Below are positions 1-10,319 of a stretch of 36,583 bases of DNA, one piece after another; position 1 is the stretch's first letter; the number at the start of each line of letters is the position of its first letter. The translations under genes were made by a program, and so were the position numbers. Origin of the DNA: Paracoccaceae bacterium. Its GTDB lineage: Bacteria; Pseudomonadota; Alphaproteobacteria; Rhodobacterales; Rhodobacteraceae. The notes beneath the pieces were generated by a model that saw only the letters and a list, made by a program, of their open reading frames with translations, ran no database searches and was not told the DNA's origin. The DNA lies in the NCBI GenBank assembly GCA_024227755.1, contig JAAEUB010000142.1:1-36583 (forward strand), written 5' to 3'.

Positions 1-197
1 CAGGGGCAGGAGGAACCAGCCCATCGCCCGGACCCCACGCAGCCAAGGTTTTTGGGCGAGTTGTCGTCGTCTTTTTGAGGAGGGGTGATGTTTTGCAGCA
101 CCAAAAGCACCACGAGCATGGCCAGTGCAAAGCCACTCAGCCACAAAAACATTGGCGAGTTGGTGATCAGGTTCAGGCGGGTAACAAAATCGTCCAT
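1..197 (-). CDS. Partial ORF running off the left edge; possible small membrane protein (MDDFVTRLNLITNSPMFLWLSGFALAMLVVLLVLQNITPP...)
   Basis: ATG (complement of CAT at 195-197), open to the window edge, with one hydrophobic segment. No family recognised. The reading frame near the edge is ambiguous because another minus frame is also open. Confidence 0.35.
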   Translation of the reverse strand, partial: MDDFVTRLNLITNSPMFLWLSGFALAMLVVLLVLQNITPPQKDDDNSPKNLGCVGSGRWAGSSCP

Positions 198-331
198 GCG
201 TGCCTCAAAATACCCTTACATAAAACCCTATCCCCCATTGCTTGCCAAGCCCCTGCGCCCCATATAGATAAGCGCCAGCTTGCTCGGGGGAATGGCCCCG
301 GAAATCAGAAGATATCAGAGAGGAATTCGAA

Positions 332-661
332 ATGTTTGTGACACCAGCTTACGCTCAGGCCGCCGGGGGCGGGGCACTTGGGGGACTTACCAGTTTGATG
401 CCGCTGATCCTGATTTTCGGGATCATGTATTTTCTGCTGATCCGCCCTCAGCAAAAGAAGGCGAAGGAACACGCGAAGATGCTGGGTGCTCTCAGGCGCG
501 GCGATCAGGTGGTGACAGCGGGCGGTATTCTGGCCAAGGTCACCAAGGTCAAGGATGACGGCGAGGTTGAGGTCGAGATTGCCAATGGCGTGAAAGTGCG
601 TGTGGTGCAGGCAACCATTACCACCGTGATCTCAAAAACCGAACCGGCGAAAGCTGACTAA
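332..661 (+). CDS. yajC: Preprotein translocase subunit YajC
   Basis: 109 aa; single N-terminal TM followed by FLLIRPQQKKAKEHAKML and LRRGDQVVTAGGILAKV, typical of YajC; directly upstream of secDF. Confidence 0.95.
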   Translation: MFVTPAYAQAAGGGALGGLTSLMPLILIFGIMYFLLIRPQQKKAKEHAKMLGALRRGDQVVTAGGILAKVTKVKDDGEVEVEIANGVKVRVVQATITTVISKTEPAKAD

Positions 662-684
662 TACAAAACTGACAGGGCGGGCAG

Positions 685-3312
685 ATGCTTCATATTGAGC
701 TGTGGAAACGACTGGTCATCATTGGCGTCGTGGTGCTGGGTTTGGTTTATGCCAGCCCGAACGGGTTTTACACGCGCGTTGAGCAACACAATGATGCGGT
801 GCTTGAGATTGAGGCATATGGCTCAACCGCTGAGCGCGAGGCTTTGGCTTCAGCCTGGCCTGACTGGGCGCCGTCCGGGTTGGTTAATCTGGGGCTTGAT
901 CTGCGCGGCGGTGCGCATTTGCTGGCTGAGGTTCAGGTTGAGGATGTTTACGCCGCGCGCATGGATGCAATGTGGCCTGAAATCCGCGATGTGCTGCGCG
1001 ATGCGCGTTCCGAGGTCGGAACCATTCGCCGTCAGGACAGCCAGCCGGACATTCTGCGGATAAAAATCAGCCAGCCCGAGGGACTGGCGCGGGCGCTGGA
1101 ACTGGTGCGTGCTTTGGGTCAGCCGGTTGTGACCCTGACCGGTGTCGGCAGCATGGATATCGAAGTGGCGGGGCAGGGGGACGAGGTTATCGTCCAGCTT
1201 TCCGAGGCCGAGAAGATGGCCACCGATGACCGCACCATTCAGCAATCTCTGGAGATCATTCGCCGTCGTGTCGACGAGGTTGGCACCCGCGAGCCGACCA
1301 TTCAGCGACAAGGCGAGCGGCGCATACTTATTCAGGTGCCGGGGTTGGGATCAGCGGAAGAGCTGAAGGCGCTGATTGGTACGACCGCCAAGCTGACGTT
1401 TAACCCGGTTTTGAGCCGCACTGGCGATGCGGACACGGTGCCGGGGCCACGTCAGGTGCTTTATCCTTCGATGGATGAAGAAGGGATTTTCTATGTGCTG
1501 GAGCAGACCCCGGTTGTCACCGGCGAAGAGCTGACCGACGCGCAACCCAGCTTTGACCAAAACGGACGGCCTGCGGTTAATTTCCGGTTTAATCCATCCG
1601 GGGCACGTAAGTTTGGTGATTACACGGCTGAAAATGTCGGATCACCTTTTGCCATCGTGCTGGACGGCGAGGTTATTTCGGCGCCTCGGATTAACGAACA
1701 TATCCCCGGCGGATCGGGCATAATTTCAGGTAATTTCACCATCGAGGAAAGCACCAATCTGGCGGTACTTTTGCGCGCCGGTGCACTGCCTGCCGAGATG
1801 AGCTTTGAAGAAGAGCGCACCATCGGGCCGGAGCTGGGCCAAGACAGCATTGACGCGGGCAAGATCGCCAGCATCGTCGCCTTTGCCGGGGTTCTGGTTT
1901 TCATGGGGCTAAGCTATGGCCTGTTCGGGATCATCGCCAACATCGCTCTGATCCTGAATGTCGGTATGATCTTCGGGCTTTTAAGCATGATCGGGGCGAC
2001 ATTGACCCTGCCGGGGATCGCCGGGATCGTGTTGACGATTGGTATGGCGGTGGACGCCAATGTGCTGGTGTTTGAGCGCATACGCGAGGAACTTAAAGGC
2101 GGGCGCGGTCCGGCGCGCGCGATCGAGCTTGGCTATGAGAAAGCGCTATCGGCCATTCTGGACGCCAATATCACTACGCTGATTACCGCAACCATTCTGT
2201 TCATCGTCGGGTCCGGCCCGGTGCGCGGCTTTTCGGTCACGTTGGGCCTTGGTATTCTGACCTCGGTCTTCACGGCGATATTCGTGACCCGCCTGATGAT
2301 CGTTATCTGGTTCGAGCGTAAACGCCCACGTAATTTCACCATCAAGGGTATTCATCTGGTGCCTCAGGGCTTGAACCTGGATTTCTTCCGGCGCTCGGTA
2401 TTGGCGCTGGGCGGATCGGGCGCGATGATGATCGGCGCAATTGTGGTATTCCTGATGATCGGGCTGAATTTCGGTATTGATTTCAAAGGCGGCACAAGCA
2501 TTCGCACAGAAAGCGTCCATGCCGTCGATATCGGCGCCTACCGGACAGCGCTTGAGCCGCTGGACCTTGGTGACATGACCATAACGGAAGTGTTCGACGT
2601 GACTTTTGGTGCTGACAAAAACGTCGCCCAGATCAGGGTTGAGGTTCAGGAGGGCGATGCCTCGATCAGTCCCGAAACCATTAGCGCGATCAAGGACGCG
2701 TTGATTGCGGTCGATGCTGACATCACATTTCCATCGGTGGAAAGCGTCGGGCCGAAGGTCTCGGGCGAGCTGGTGACAACCGCGGTCATGGCAGTTGTGG
2801 CCGCAATTGGTGCCGTTCTGGTCTATATCTGGCTTAGATTTGAGTGGCAGTTTTCGGTCGGTGCAGTTGCTGCGCTGGTGCATGACGTGGTCCTGACCAT
2901 CGGTATTTTCGCCCTTGTCGGGATCAAGTTTGATCTGGCGATTATCGCGGCCTTGCTGACGATTGTGGGCTATTCGCTGAACGATACGGTGGTGGTTTTT
3001 GACCGGGTGCGTGAGAATTTACGCAAATACAAAAAGCTGGACCTGAAAGAGGTTTTGAACCTGTCGATCAACGAAACGCTCAGCCGGACGATCATGACCT
3101 CGGTGACCACTTTGGTGGCCTTGGGCGCGCTTTATGTGCTGGGTGGCGATGTCATCCGTGGCTTTGTCTTCGCGATGATCTGGGGCGTTGTGGTCGGGAC
3201 ATATTCCTCGGTTTTTGTTGCCTCGGCAATCTTGCTGCGACTGGGTGTAAAACGTGACTGGTCAAAGCCTGATGCCAACGCGGGCAACCAGTTTGGCAAT
3301 GTGGATGCCTGA
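685..3312 (+). CDS. secDF: Fused protein translocase subunit SecDF
   Basis: 875 aa; SecD half (GLDLRGGAHLLAEV, GIAGIVLTIGMAVDANVLVFERIREEL) followed in frame by SecF half (GIDFKGGTSIRTE, IVGYSLNDTVVVFDRVRENLR). Confidence 0.95.
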   Translation: MLHIELWKRLVIIGVVVLGLVYASPNGFYTRVEQHNDAVLEIEAYGSTAEREALASAWPDWAPSGLVNLGLDLRGGAHLLAEVQVEDVYAARMDAMWPEIRDVLRDARSEVGTIRRQDSQPDILRIKISQPEGLARALELVRALGQPVVTLTGVGSMDIEVAGQGDEVIVQLSEAEKMATDDRTIQQSLEIIRRRVDEVGTREPTIQRQGERRILIQVPGLGSAEELKALIGTTAKLTFNPVLSRTGDADTVPGPRQVLYPSMDEEGIFYVLEQTPVVTGEELTDAQPSFDQNGRPAVNFRFNPSGARKFGDYTAENVGSPFAIVLDGEVISAPRINEHIPGGSGIISGNFTIEESTNLAVLLRAGALPAEMSFEEERTIGPELGQDSIDAGKIASIVAFAGVLVFMGLSYGLFGIIANIALILNVGMIFGLLSMIGATLTLPGIAGIVLTIGMAVDANVLVFERIREELKGGRGPARAIELGYEKALSAILDANITTLITATILFIVGSGPVRGFSVTLGLGILTSVFTAIFVTRLMIVIWFERKRPRNFTIKGIHLVPQGLNLDFFRRSVLALGGSGAMMIGAIVVFLMIGLNFGIDFKGGTSIRTESVHAVDIGAYRTALEPLDLGDMTITEVFDVTFGADKNVAQIRVEVQEGDASISPETISAIKDALIAVDADITFPSVESVGPKVSGELVTTAVMAVVAAIGAVLVYIWLRFEWQFSVGAVAALVHDVVLTIGIFALVGIKFDLAIIAALLTIVGYSLNDTVVVFDRVRENLRKYKKLDLKEVLNLSINETLSRTIMTSVTTLVALGALYVLGGDVIRGFVFAMIWGVVVGTYSSVFVASAILLRLGVKRDWSKPDANAGNQFGNVDA

Positions 3313-3320
3313 GGCGGGTC

Positions 3321-3683
3321 ATGGAAATATCCGAGATCAGGTTTGACGGTTTAGACGGTGCAATCCCGATAGATGGCTACGGCCCCGGCTTTTTCCGAAT
3401 TGCCGGGCAGGTGCTGCGCGGCCCGGTCTTGGTAACGTCTGAGGCCGCCGTAAGCTGGGGCGGTTTGGAGGATTTGGCTGCCCTTTTGGCGCTGGCAGGG
3501 CAGGTGGATGTCTTGTTCCTTGGCCTCGGGGCGGAAATGACGGCACGCCCAACTGAACTTCTGAACCAGTTAGAGGCGGCAGGGATCGGGGTTGAGCCCA
3601 TGGCCAGCCCCACGGCCTGCCGGTCGTATAATGTATTGCTGGCCGACGGGCGGCGCATTGCGCTTGCGGCCCTGCCGGTTTAA
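3321..3683 (+). CDS. Mth938-like domain-containing protein
   Basis: 120 aa; [23 protein letters not shown] pattern and location between sec and ccm genes, usual in related alphaproteobacteria. Confidence 0.8.
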   Translation: MEISEIRFDGLDGAIPIDGYGPGFFRIAGQVLRGPVLVTSEAAVSWGGLEDLAALLALAGQVDVLFLGLGAEMTARPTELLNQLEAAGIGVEPMASPTACRSYNVLLADGRRIALAALPV

Positions 3684-3691
3684 GCCGGGGC

Positions 3692-4318
3692 ATGGAATTA
3701 GCGGTTGAAAATCTGGCGGTTTCACGCGGCGGCGTGCCGGTGCTTGAGGGGGTGTCCTTTACCCTGACAGCCGGTCAGGTGTTGATCCTGCGCGGCCCTA
3801 ATGGGTCAGGCAAGACCACGCTTTTACGTTGTCTGGCAGGCTTACAGCCGCCATTGGCTGGGACGGTCTCTATGCCGCCCGAAGCGATAGCTTACGGTGC
3901 CCATGCTGATGGGCTTAAGTCCACGTTAAGCGTCGCGGAAAACCTGAAGTTCTGGGCAAACATCTATGGCACTGGCGAAATTACCCGGGCAATGAACGAT
4001 TTCAATCTGACCCATCTTGGTGCGCGCCCGGCGACGAACCTTTCAGCCGGACAAAAGCGACGGTTGGGTCTGGCGCGACTCTTAGTGACCGGACGCCCGG
4101 TTTGGCTGTTGGATGAGCCGACGGTTGCGCTGGATCAGGCTTCGGTCAAGATGTTTGCGGATGCGGTGCGCGCGCATGTGGCGGGCGGCGGTGCGGCGCT
4201 TATTGCCACCCATATCGACCTTGGGCTTGAGGCCGCAATCTTTGACATAGGCGCCTGCCGGGCCGATCCCGATAGCGGTGCCGCTTTGGTCGGCGCATTT
4301 GACGAGGCATTTGAATGA
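3692..4318 (+). CDS. ccmA: Heme exporter ATP-binding protein CcmA
   Basis: 208 aa ABC ATPase; Walker [18 protein letters not shown], signature [14 protein letters not shown], Walker B WLLDEP; followed by ccmB/C. Confidence 0.93.
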   Translation: MELAVENLAVSRGGVPVLEGVSFTLTAGQVLILRGPNGSGKTTLLRCLAGLQPPLAGTVSMPPEAIAYGAHADGLKSTLSVAENLKFWANIYGTGEITRAMNDFNLTHLGARPATNLSAGQKRRLGLARLLVTGRPVWLLDEPTVALDQASVKMFADAVRAHVAGGGAALIATHIDLGLEAAIFDIGACRADPDSGAALVGAFDEAFE

Positions 4319-4971
4319 TTGCGCTTTTGATACGCGATATGCGCCTGTCAATACGCGCAGGCGGTGGTTTCGGTCTGGGTCTGGCATTCTTCCTGATCGT
4401 AACCGTTCTGGTGCCGTTCGGGGTTGGACCAGATACGGCAATCCTGACCCGCATCGCACCTGGTATCTTGTGGATTGGGGCGCTGCTGGCCTGCCTGTTG
4501 TCGCTTGATCGGGTGTTTCAGCTGGATTTCGAGGACGGCACGCTGGATCTGCTGGCCACCGCGCCGATGCCGATGGAGGGGGCGGTGATGGTCAAGGCGT
4601 TGGTGCACTGGCTGGTCACGGGATTGCCGCTGACGCTGGCCGCGCCTTTGTTGGCGACGCTTTTGCATCTGGGGGCCGAGGGCAAGTTTTGGCTGTTCGT
4701 GACGCTGTTGATCGGCACGCCGGCCCTGTCGATGATCGGCACTTTCGGCGCGGCATTGACTGTGGGCCTGAAACGCGGCGGGCTGCTTTTGTCGCTGTTA
4801 GTGCTGCCTTTATATGTGCCGACGCTGATTTTCGGGGCCGAGGCAGCGCGACGGGGCAGCGAAGGCATGGCGGTAACGACACCGCTTTTGATGCTGGCAG
4901 GGATCACGGCAGGAGCGGTGGCATTGCTGCCATTTGCCTCGGCGGCAGCAATTCGGATTAATTTACGGTGA
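4315..4971 (+). CDS. ccmB: Heme exporter membrane protein CcmB
   Basis: 218 aa polytopic protein overlapping the ccmA stop; [22 protein letters not shown] typical of CcmB. Confidence 0.92.
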   Translation: MIALLIRDMRLSIRAGGGFGLGLAFFLIVTVLVPFGVGPDTAILTRIAPGILWIGALLACLLSLDRVFQLDFEDGTLDLLATAPMPMEGAVMVKALVHWLVTGLPLTLAAPLLATLLHLGAEGKFWLFVTLLIGTPALSMIGTFGAALTVGLKRGGLLLSLLVLPLYVPTLIFGAEAARRGSEGMAVTTPLLMLAGITAGAVALLPFASAAAIRINLR

Positions 4972-5026
4972 TGTGACCATTTGCGGCGGGAATTAACTTG
5001 CTGGCACCCGTGCCTCGGCGTAGAAA

Positions 5027-5767
5027 ATGCCCATGTCTCTTTGGCAATACGCAAACCCGGTCAAGTTCATGGCCCTGTCCGCAAAAGTCCTGCCCTGGGT
5101 TACCGGGCTGACTGTGCTGACGCTTGTCACCGGCCTGATCTGGGGCTTTTTCTTCACACCCGGGGCGGTCAATTTTGGCACGTCGGTCAAGATCATCTAT
5201 ATTCATGTGCCCTCGGCGATGATGGCGATCAATATCTGGATCATGATGCTGGTGACCAGCCTGGTCTGGCTGATCCGACGCCATCATGTCAGCGTTCTGG
5301 CGGCAAAATCGGCCGCCCTGATCGGGTTGACCATGACCATTATCGCGCTGATTACCGGCATGATCTGGGGTCAGCCGATGTGGGGCACCTATTGGGCCTG
5401 GGATCCGCGTCTGACGTCCTTTCTGGTGCTTTTCCTGTTTTATCTGGGGTACATGGCTTTGTGGGCTGCAGTTGAAAACCCGGACACTGCGGCAGACCTT
5501 ACCTCGGTCCTTTGCATGGTCGGCTCGGTCTTTGCGCTTCTTAGCCGATACGCGGTAAACTTCTGGAATCAAGGCCTGCATCAGGGGGCAAGCCTGTCGC
5601 TTGATAAGGAAGAGAACGTCTCGGACGTATATTTTCAGCCGCTTTTACTGTGTTTGGCGGGTTTCGTGCTGTTATTTGTCACCCTGCTGCTGATCCGCAC
5701 CCGATCCGAGGTACGTCGCCGCCGGGTTCAGGCATTGGAAATGCGCGAAAGGATGGCCGATGGTTGA
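5027..5767 (+). CDS. ccmC: Heme exporter protein CcmC
   Basis: 246 aa; WGTYWAWDPRLTSFLVLFLFYLGY tryptophan-rich (WWD-type) heme-handling motif. Confidence 0.93.
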   Translation: MPMSLWQYANPVKFMALSAKVLPWVTGLTVLTLVTGLIWGFFFTPGAVNFGTSVKIIYIHVPSAMMAINIWIMMLVTSLVWLIRRHHVSVLAAKSAALIGLTMTIIALITGMIWGQPMWGTYWAWDPRLTSFLVLFLFYLGYMALWAAVENPDTAADLTSVLCMVGSVFALLSRYAVNFWNQGLHQGASLSLDKEENVSDVYFQPLLLCLAGFVLLFVTLLLIRTRSEVRRRRVQALEMRERMADG

Positions 5768-5921
5768 GCTGGGAAAATATGCGGGCGCGGTGATGTCGGC
5801 CTATGGGCTGTCACTTTTAGCGCTGGCCTTGCTGACCCTGGTAAGCTGGCTGCAATCACGTAAAACCAAAGCGGCGCTCGATGCGGCCCAAGCGCGCAGA
5901 GATGCGCGAAAGGCAGAGTAA
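5760..5921 (+). CDS. ccmD: Heme exporter protein CcmD
   Basis: 53 aa read directly: MVELGKYAGAVMSAYGLSLLALALLTLVSWLQSRKTKAALDAAQARRDARKAE; overlaps the ccmC end and precedes ccmG. Not listed in the supplied ORF track. Confidence 0.85.
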   Translation: MVELGKYAGAVMSAYGLSLLALALLTLVSWLQSRKTKAALDAAQARRDARKAE

Positions 5922-5922
5922 A

Positions 5923-6468
5923 ATGGGTATCAAGATTGCGCCGATGATGGTGCTGCCGCCGCTGATTTTCGCCGGGCTCGCAGTGATGTTTTTGTTTGGG
6001 ATGAACCGCGATGACCCGCGCGCCCTGCGTTCGACCCGCGAAGGGCAGACAGCCCCGGCTTTGACTATCACCCCATTGGGCGCAGGCGAGGCTTTCACCC
6101 AAGAAGCCTTGCAAAACGGACAGGTCAAGCTGGTGAATTTCTGGGCCTCGTGGTGTACGCCGTGCCGGATCGAGCACCCGCAGCTTGAGGCGATGGCGCA
6201 AGAGGGTATCGATATTTACGGCATAAACTATAAAGACGACCCGGCGAAGGCCCTCGGGTTTCTTGAGCGATTAGGCAATCCCTATGCCTCACTTGGCGCT
6301 GACCCGGACGGGCGTACGGCGCTTGACTGGGGGGTCTACGGCGTGCCTGAGACATTCGTGATCGACGGCAACGGCATTGTGATGCTCAGATTTGCCGGAC
6401 CGATCACCGAGAGCATTCTGGAAAGCAAAATCCGCCCGGCGATGGAAGCAGCAGCGCTATCAGAATGA
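5923..6468 (+). CDS. ccmG: Thiol:disulfide interchange protein CcmG/DsbE
   Basis: Thioredoxin fold with WASWCTPCRIEHP; start placed at MGIKIAPMMVLPP just after the ccmD stop (the ORF track starts at 5881 inside ccmD). Confidence 0.9.
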   Translation: MGIKIAPMMVLPPLIFAGLAVMFLFGMNRDDPRALRSTREGQTAPALTITPLGAGEAFTQEALQNGQVKLVNFWASWCTPCRIEHPQLEAMAQEGIDIYGINYKDDPAKALGFLERLGNPYASLGADPDGRTALDWGVYGVPETFVIDGNGIVMLRFAGPITESILESKIRPAMEAAALSE

Positions 6469-6483
6469 GTGGCTGCGCCACGC
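6453..6483 (+). repeat. Copy 1 of a 31-nt dispersed hairpin repeat AGCGCTATCaGAATGAGTGGCTGCGCCACGC-type
   Basis: 29/31 identical to 30651-30681; contains the GTGGC-TGC-GCCAC stem and the ccmG stop codon. Confidence 0.75.
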
Positions 6484-6500
6484 ACTATTCTTAGCAAAAT

Positions 6501-6695
6501 GGGGGCCAGCCCCCAAACCCCCGGAGTATTTTAGCCAAGATGAATGGGGTTTCACCTTGGCGGAAATACTCCCGCCGGAGGCTCGAGATCTGCCGAGCGA
6601 AGCGAGGCGGGCGCAAAACGCTGGCGTTTTGCGCCATGCCCAACGGGAGGAGCGCGCATCTTTGATGCGCCGACGACCGGCGGGAGCCCCCCGGT
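6501..6695. repeat. Composite intergenic multi-hairpin element between convergent ccmG and acnA
   Basis: Inverted pair CGGAGTATTTTAGCCAAG (6522-6539) / CTTGGCGGAAATACTCCCG (6556-6574); perfect 12-bp stem GGCGCAAAACGC-TG-GCGTTTTGCGCC (6610-6635); GCGCATC-TTT-GATGCGC (6654-6670); terminal GGGGGC / GCCCCCC. Confidence 0.65.
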
Positions 6696-6700
6696 TTAGC

Positions 6701-9391
6701 TTAGCCCTTGGCCAGGTTCCTCAGCACGTAATGCAGCACGCCACCATTTTCGACATATTCAATCTCGACCTCGGTATCTATGCGACATTTCAAGGCAATG
6801 TCTTTGGTGCTGCCATCTTTGTAGGTGATGGTGCATGGCACTTCCGAGAGCGGTTTCAGATCGCCGGTCAGGCCGTGGATTGAAACGCTTTCATACCCGG
6901 TAAGTTTCAGGTTTTCGCGGTTGTCGCCTGCGGTAAACTCAAACGGGATCACCCCCATACCGACCAGATTAGAGCGGTGGATGCGCTCAAAGCTGGCTGC
7001 AATAACCGCTTTGACCCCTAAAAGGTTGGTACCTTTGGCGGCCCAGTCACGTGAGGAGCCAGCACCGTATTGCTCGCCGCCGAACACTACCAGTGGAATG
7101 CCTGCGTCCTGATAGGCCATCGCGGCCTCATAGATCGAGGTTTCCTGCCCATCAGGGCCAAGGGTATAGCCGCCTTCTGTGCCCGCAAGCATCTGGTTTT
7201 TAATGCGAATATTGGCAAACGTGCCGCGCATCATCACCTCGTGGTTGCCGCGCCTCGACCCGTAGGAATTGAAGTCGCGCGGGGTCACCTGACGATCGGT
7301 CAGGTAGCGCCCGGCGGGGCTGTCCTTGGCAAAAGCACCTGCGGGCGAGATGTGGTCGGTGGTGATCATGTCGCCCAGAACTGCCAGCACCCGAGCGCCT
7401 TCAATGTCTTCGATCTTGCCAGCCTCAGCCGACATACCCTGGAAATAGGGCGGGTTTTGCACGTAAGTCGAGGAGGCAGGCCAGTCATAGGTCAGGCTGT
7501 CGGTGGTAGCCACGTCCTGCCATTTTTCATCGCCTGCGAAAACGTCGGCATATTTGGACAAGAACGCCTTGCGGGTGACGGTTTTTGCCACCAGATCGGC
7601 GATCTCGTGATTGCTGGGCCAGAGGTCTTTGAGAAAGACGTCGTTACCGTCCCGGTCCTGCCCCAGCGCATCGCGCGTGAGGTCGATATTCATGTCGCCT
7701 GCCAGCGCATAGGCAACCACAAGCGGCGGTGAGGCCAGGTAATTGGCGCGGATATCGGGCGAGATGCGGCCCTCGAAGTTGCGGTTACCCGAAAGCACCG
7801 AGGTGGCAACAAGGTCGCCTTCGTGGATCGCCTTGGAAATCTCGGGCTGAAGGGGGCCGGAATTACCGATGCAGGTGGTGCAGCCATAGCCAACAAGATT
7901 GAAGCCAAGCGCGTCAAGATCGTCCTGCAATCCGGCAGCGTTAAGGTATTCGGTCACGACCTGAGATCCCGGTGCCAGCGAGGTTTTAACCCAGGGTTTC
8001 ACCTGCATTCCAAGCGCGTGCGCTTTGCGCGCCACCAGCCCGGCCCCGATCAGCACATAGGGGTTTGAGGTGTTGGTGCACGATGTGATCGAGGCGATAA
8101 CCACCTTGCCGGAAGACATCGAATAGTCTTCGCCTTCAACCGGAACCTGCTTGTCGAGTGGGCGTTTAAAGGTGTTGTCCATCTCGCCCGCGAATGCAGT
8201 CGTCGCATCGGAAAGCGCGATATAATCCTGCGGACGTTTGGGGCCAGAAATGGCGGGCACGATAGTGCCCATGTCAAGCTCAAGCGTGGCGGTATAGACC
8301 GGCGCGTAATCCGCACCGCGCCAGAAGCCGTTTTCCTTGGCGTAAGCCTCGACCAGAGCGATGCGGTCTTCGTCGCGGCCGGTTTGCTTTAGGTAACGCA
8401 GGGTTTCGTCATCAATCGGGAAAAAGCCACAAGTGGCACCGTATTCGGGTGCCATATTGGCAATCGTGGCGCGGTCGGGCAGGGGCAGATGGTCAAGACC
8501 GGGGCCGAAAAACTCAACAAACTTGCCGACAACACCTTGATCACGCAGCAATTTAACGACTTTAAGTACAAGATCGGTGGCAGTGGTGCCTTCGACCATT
8601 TCGCCGGTGAGTTTGAAGCCAACAACTTCGGGGATCAACATCGAAATCGGCTGACCCAGCATCGCTGCCTCGGCTTCGATGCCGCCAACGCCCCAACCAA
8701 GAACGGCCAGACCGTTGACCATGGTGGTGTGGCTGTCGGTGCCAACCAGAGTGTCTGGGTAGGCCACGTTTTCGCCGTTCTGGTCCACATCGGTCCACAC
8801 GGTTTGGGCCAGATACTCGACATTGACCTGGTGGCAGATGCCGGTGCCTGGCGGTACAACGCGGAAATTGTTAAACGCTGACTGGCCCCATTTCAGGAAG
8901 GTGTAGCGTTCCAGATTACGCTCGTATTCGCGCTCGACGTTCTGGCCAAAAGCCTGAGGCGTGCCGAAATTGTCGATCATCACCGAATGGTCGATGACCA
9001 GATCAACGGGGTTCAGTGGGTTAATCTTTTCGGCGTCGCCACCCAACGCGACCAACCCGTCGCGCATGGCTGCGAGGTCCACAACCGCAGGCACGCCAGT
9101 AAAGTCCTGCATCAGGACACGGGCCGGACGATAGGCAATTTCGCGCGGGTTTTGGCCGCCTTTTTCAGCCCAGTCAGAGAAGGCTTTGATGTCGTCCAGG
9201 CTTACGGTGCGACCGCCATCCTCAAAGCGCAACATGTTTTCCAGCACCACCCGCAGGGCAGCAGGCAGGCGGCTGAAATCACCCAAACCGGCCGCTTCGG
9301 CCGCCGGGATCGAGTAATATGCAAAGTTGGCCTCGCCAACATTCAGGTTTTTGCGGGTTTTTGCATTATCTTGTCCGACTTCGATTGGCAT
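6701..9391 (-). CDS. acnA: Aconitate hydratase A
   Basis: About 896 aa from [19 protein letters not shown]; aconitase motifs [60 protein letters not shown]. Confidence 0.97.
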   Translation of the reverse strand: MPIEVGQDNAKTRKNLNVGEANFAYYSIPAAEAAGLGDFSRLPAALRVVLENMLRFEDGGRTVSLDDIKAFSDWAEKGGQNPREIAYRPARVLMQDFTGVPAVVDLAAMRDGLVALGGDAEKINPLNPVDLVIDHSVMIDNFGTPQAFGQNVEREYERNLERYTFLKWGQSAFNNFRVVPPGTGICHQVNVEYLAQTVWTDVDQNGENVAYPDTLVGTDSHTTMVNGLAVLGWGVGGIEAEAAMLGQPISMLIPEVVGFKLTGEMVEGTTATDLVLKVVKLLRDQGVVGKFVEFFGPGLDHLPLPDRATIANMAPEYGATCGFFPIDDETLRYLKQTGRDEDRIALVEAYAKENGFWRGADYAPVYTATLELDMGTIVPAISGPKRPQDYIALSDATTAFAGEMDNTFKRPLDKQVPVEGEDYSMSSGKVVIASITSCTNTSNPYVLIGAGLVARKAHALGMQVKPWVKTSLAPGSQVVTEYLNAAGLQDDLDALGFNLVGYGCTTCIGNSGPLQPEISKAIHEGDLVATSVLSGNRNFEGRISPDIRANYLASPPLVVAYALAGDMNIDLTRDALGQDRDGNDVFLKDLWPSNHEIADLVAKTVTRKAFLSKYADVFAGDEKWQDVATTDSLTYDWPASSTYVQNPPYFQGMSAEAGKIEDIEGARVLAVLGDMITTDHISPAGAFAKDSPAGRYLTDRQVTPRDFNSYGSRRGNHEVMMRGTFANIRIKNQMLAGTEGGYTLGPDGQETSIYEAAMAYQDAGIPLVVFGGEQYGAGSSRDWAAKGTNLLGVKAVIAASFERIHRSNLVGMGVIPFEFTAGDNRENLKLTGYESVSIHGLTGDLKPLSEVPCTITYKDGSTKDIALKCRIDTEVEIEYVENGGVLHYVLRNLAKG

Positions 9392-9473
9392 GGGGGCACC
9401 CTTTGTTGGCTGTGTGGCAATAGTCGCTTGGACGTGCCTTACTGGCATTTGCTGTGTGAGTCTATGGGCGATA

Positions 9474-9489
9474 GTATACAATTGTACAC
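9474..9489. promoter_or_regulatory. Near-palindrome GTATACAATTGTACAC in the acnA upstream region; possible operator/promoter
   Basis: 16-bp inverted repeat with one mismatched pair. On the minus strand, TATACT preceded about 16 nt upstream by CTTGAA suggests an overlapping sigma70-like promoter. Confidence 0.35.
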
Positions 9490-9605
9490 CGAAATTCAAG
9501 CAGGCAAACAATTCCGTCAGAAAAAAGGTAGCAAATCTCGCAAAACCTTGATTGGCGACAATGGGGCAGGTGGGGTATGACGGATGAGAGATTGTGGAGA
9601 CATTC

Positions 9606-10319
9606 ATGCGATTGGTTGCAAACCTCTTTGTCCTGCTCATTTGGGCGGGAACGTCTATCACGGCAACACATGCCGGTGAGCGGCCATTGGTCGTGGTTGA
9701 GCTTTTCACCTCGCAAGGCTGTTCTTCGTGCCCGCCCGCGGATGCTCTTTTGGCCCGTCTGGCCGAACGCGACGACGTTCTGGCGTTGGCTTTGCATGTT
9801 GATTATTGGGATTATATCGGTTGGGCCGATGCTTTTGCGCGGCCTGAACACACGGCGCGCCAGAAGGCCTATTCCCATGTTGCGGGCATGCGCTCGATCT
9901 ATACACCGCAGATGGTTATTGCGGGCTCCGACCATGTGATCGGCTCTAAACCGATGGAGATTGCTGACTATATCGAGATGTTTCGCGATAAACCGGCGCA
10001 GGTCAGCATGATAGCGCACGAAAAGGGCGGTGTTTTAAGCCTTGAGGCAAAGCCGGCCACACATGCACCTTTGCCGACCGAGATATTCGCGGTTCTGGTG
10101 CAGTTCACCGCGCTGGAAAACGTTAAGATTACCCGCGGCGAAAATGCTGGCCGCGATGTTGCCTATGTCAATGTGGTAACTGCGATGGAGAAGGTGGGGC
10201 ACTGGGACGGGCAGGGGATCTTGGCGCTTGAGACCCGGTTGGACGGTGATGGCCCCGCGGCGGTTTTCCTGCAGGCAGCCGGACCCGGTGAAATTCTGGC
10301 AGCGATGCGTGTGCGTTAG
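9606..10319 (+). CDS. DUF1223 domain-containing secreted protein
   Basis: N-terminal signal peptide; [45 protein letters not shown] is the DUF1223 (thioredoxin-like) signature. Confidence 0.9.
   Translation: MRLVANLFVLLIWAGTSITATHAGERPLVVVELFTSQGCSSCPPADALLARLAERDDVLALALHVDYWDYIGWADAFARPEHTARQKAYSHVAGMRSIYTPQMVIAGSDHVIGSKPMEIADYIEMFRDKPAQVSMIAHEKGGVLSLEAKPATHAPLPTEIFAVLVQFTALENVKITRGENAGRDVAYVNVVTAMEKVGHWDGQGILALETRLDGDGPAAVFLQAAGPGEILAAMRVR

Noticed and set aside
850-1311. Minus-strand ORFs opposite secDF (850-1311, 1620-1904, 2146-2883)
   Set aside because: Antisense shadow ORFs in a high-GC coding region; compositions are atypical and the plus strand encodes conserved SecDF motifs throughout.
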